DNA of 64,000 nt from Bubalus kerabau (taxonomy: Eukaryota; Chordata; Mammalia; Artiodactyla; Bovidae), in assembly GCF_029407905.1 (NCBI RefSeq), contig NC_073628.1, positions 12,739,501-12,803,500 on the forward strand, in the 5' to 3' direction. Both the position numbers and the translations under genes were made by a program. A model generated the notes under the pieces. That model was not told the DNA's origin, did no database searches, and worked only from the letters and a program-made list of their open reading frames with translations. Shown piece after piece: positions 61,776 through 64,000 of the stretch (within the stretch, counting starts at the first letter, position 1; the number at the start of each line of letters is the position of its first letter).

Positions 61776-63787
61776 TTTTCAGAGCTGAAGTTGCTGTGGG
61801 ATGTTTGGGGACAGGATAAAACTGATCTGGGGACCCTGGGGGCAGTCAAGGGCTTCAGGTATCCAGAGTGGGAAACTGGGTACCTGAAAAGTCAAGGGGC
61901 CTGATAAATGAGTTCTCACTCTAGAGGGCCCTTGAGAGTCTAATAAACCTATGGCCTGCCTGCCCCAAAATGCCTGAGTAGTTCCCCTCTCTCTCTTTCT
62001 CTCTTGTACACATTCACAGAAATATACATTTATCCCCAAAAGTGAATTCCTCAGGCAGTAATTTCATAGAACCCAGAAGCAAGATTGTGTTTTCAGCTTC
62101 TGTCTTCCTGGACAGATGCAGAATCCACAGTACATTACAGAGAATGCAGCCCATTCCTGTTATTAGGTCACAGTGATGCCAAAGAGAAGGCTATCTTACT
62201 CTCATTCCTTTTGTCCATAAGGTGGCACCAATGGGACCTGGCCTGACTCTTGGTTGCCCCACCTGTACAGAAGCCATGAGGCCAATTTGACTGACTCAGG
62301 TGGTGTTTTTCAGAGGGTCAGATGTTTTAAAATTCACAGCCTGTCTCAAGTGGAACCCAGATTCCCCTCCCAGCTTCGTCTAACCATCTGTTGGCCACCA
62401 AAGATAGAGCCCAGCCTCAATTCTTCTCTGATGATCTAATGGCAATGCACCCAGCCCAGTCCTAGCCCCACTTCACATATCTGTATGTGGGATCACTCTT
62501 GTCTCCCACAGATTGGGGACCTTGTAAGTACTGACCAGCCATTCGGTCTAAGCGTGGCAGAATACGGGTTTGAAGGCTGAACTTATGATGGCGTCTTCGG
62601 CTTGAATTACCCCAACATATTCTTCTCTGGAGCATCCCCATCTTTGACAAGCTGAAGAATCAAGGTGCCATTTCTGAGCCTGTTTTTGCCTTCTACTTGA
62701 TCAAGTAAGTCTGAGATGGACAATCACTTTCTCCAAATAAGCTGTAAGTTGCTTTCAGTTGCATGAAAATTATAGAACACTTGGTAAAGAAGTATCCTGA
62801 GATATAATCTAACCCAGGATAACTATGGCCCCCGGGCCCTACCTGGCATCACTACTGGCTTTTATAAATAAAATTTTATTGGAACACAACCCTACTCCTG
62901 GGCTCAAGATCAGTAAATTGGTCTCCGGGGGTGTGTGAGGAGGAGGCTAATGGAACGCAACAGGAAACAAGTTGAAGGAAAAGGCATTAGGATTTCCTTA
63001 TGAATTTGATAAGGAAAGAAAGAGAAGGATGGTGGATATCTTTCCCTCCTCATTAGCATTTCACTGGGAGCCCAGGACCAGCTGCACAATTTGTGGAGCC
63101 AGTGAGAAATGAAAGTGTGGGACACAAAAGTGTGGGACCCCTTGTTCAAGAAATATTAGGCATTTTAAGACAGCGAGAGCAGAGTTGGGGTCCCTTCTGA
63201 GTGTGGGACCCTCTGGACAGTAGAGCTCACAGGCCATTGGAGCCAACTCTGGGTGACCTGAACCCACACCCTCAGAACTCCCAGGCCTTGATTTTCCTGA
63301 AAAATTACAAGGTGGACAAGGGGAAAGCCAAAACACTTCAGCACCCTGTCCTCTGAGGGTGTCTGAGCACTCAGGTCACAGGAGATCCAGGGCATCTTCA
63401 GAAGACATAGTGAGTGGAGCCCAGACAAGTGATTTAACTTCTAACCTCCTCTGTGCCACTCATTAGCCAGTAACAGACCTCAGTCTGGATCTCAATGGCT
63501 CCTAGACTCGATATCTGCATCTGTACATGGGGACCTTATTAGGGCCTTGATAGGTGGACAAGCACAGCTCTCAGACAGTGCTGTTGTTACTGTCCTCCAA
63601 GGATCCCAGCCTCTCTTCTCTACAGAGACAAGCGGGAGGGCAGTGTGGTGATGTTTGGTGGGGTGGACCACTGCTACTACAAGGGAGAGCTCAACTGGGT
63701 ACCATTGATCGAAGCAGGTTACTGGAGTGTACACATGGACCAGTGAGCCTCTCTGAGGGTCAGCCTAAGTGGTGTTCCCACTACTGT

Positions 63788-64000
63788 ACATGGACACAGG
63801 CAGACACACACAAATACATTCTTAAACCTACGGTCACACAGACATATACACCACCCACAACGACACAGACAGACACACAGACACATGGAAACACACAAGC
63901 AGACACATATAAACCTTCACAGAGACACATAAGAACATGCATAGCTAGTCAGAGACACACAAGCACTCACAGAGACACATACAAACACACATACAAACAA
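63788..64000 (+). repeat. Degenerate ACAC-rich simple repeat in PAG copy B intron 6
   Basis: Counterpart of 12481-12735. It runs to the window end. Confidence 0.85.

Larger units (their letters stand above)
50326..63742 (+). pseudogene. PAG family aspartic-protease-like pseudogene, copy B (exons 1-6 in window)
   Basis: The six exons seen are 50326-50378 (signal peptide MKWLALLGLVAFSECIV), 59880-60031, 61005-61122, 61222-61340, 62512-62704 and 63626-63742. Later exons lie beyond the window. All visible splice sites are GT/AG. Intron 1 is 9.5 kb because of an L1; in copy A it is 1.07 kb. The exon 3 active-site motif reads FDTALSDLWVP, with Gly changed to Ala and Ser to Leu; the Ala change is known from other inactive PAGs. 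Exon 4 keeps NYGSG. Exon 6 is the full 117 nt and open (KREGSVVMFGGVDHCYYKGE). Lesions: exon 2 gains a codon and loses two bases between about 59978 and 60000 (152 nt), which gives a TAA at 61019-61021; exon 5 has TGA at 62578-62580 and lacks one base near 62633. Not expected to make a full protein. Confidence 0.9.
40306..64000 (+). repeat. Segmental duplication, copy B (PAG-containing unit)
   Basis: Second tandem copy of the unit seen at 1-12700. It is longer mainly because a 3.6-kb BovB (45158-48761) and an 8.4-kb L1 (51133-59549) inserted after the duplication. It also lacks about 0.6 kb that copy A has around 5435-6025. The unit is truncated by the end of the window inside intron 6 of its PAG gene. 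Confidence 0.9.

Noticed and set aside
1..64000. CRISPR arrays, operons, tRNA or rRNA genes, bacterial mobile elements
   Set aside because: None seen; the content is that of a mammalian nuclear region. tRNA-like text occurs only within SINEs.

Overview
This window comes from a ruminant nuclear genome, most likely Bovidae (cattle or a close relative). I see three lines of evidence: abundant BovB (RTE) LINEs with their CAGTTCAG tails; bovine-type L1 (L1-BT), Bov-A2/Bov-tA and CHR SINEs; and two genes of the pregnancy-associated glycoprotein (PAG) family, placental aspartic-protease relatives known only from even-toed ungulates. In cattle PAG genes cluster on chromosome 29, but the sequence alone does not fix the species or chromosome.

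Layout. Positions 1-12700 and 40306-64000 are two tandem, same-strand copies of one duplicated unit. Each carries a long 5' flank with shared old repeats, a TATA box and a PAG gene on the + strand. PAG copy A (7150-16921, poly(A) signal at 17048) has all nine exons but carries two frameshifts in exons 2 and 3 with a stop between them, a frameshift at the end of exon 6, and lost splice donors at exons 3 and 8. PAG copy B (50326-63742) has exons 1-6 in the window. It has a frameshift in exon 2, an in-frame TGA and a further 1-nt loss in exon 5, and DTG changed to DTA at the first catalytic site. I call both pseudogenes.

The differences between the copies are mostly datable insertions. Copy B received a nearly complete BovB (45158-48761) and a full-length 8.4-kb L1 in intron 1 (51133-59549), each with a target-site duplication (TSD) and an uninterrupted counterpart in copy A. 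Copy A received a Bov-A2 SINE in intron 2 (8697-8977) that copy B lacks.

The spacer (17-40 kb) is almost all transposon: a BovB remnant (18185-20012), a nest of three BovB elements (21328-24776), a rearranged full-length L1 (25382-34551, TSD GAAATTACTCAT), an ancient L1 remnant (about 35150-36370), and several SINEs. It also holds one unexplained block (17766-18184) and some stretches in which I recognise nothing. I found no protein-coding gene that looks intact, no RNA gene and no CRISPR. The main value of the window is a clear record of gene-family birth and death plus retrotransposon nesting and rearrangement.
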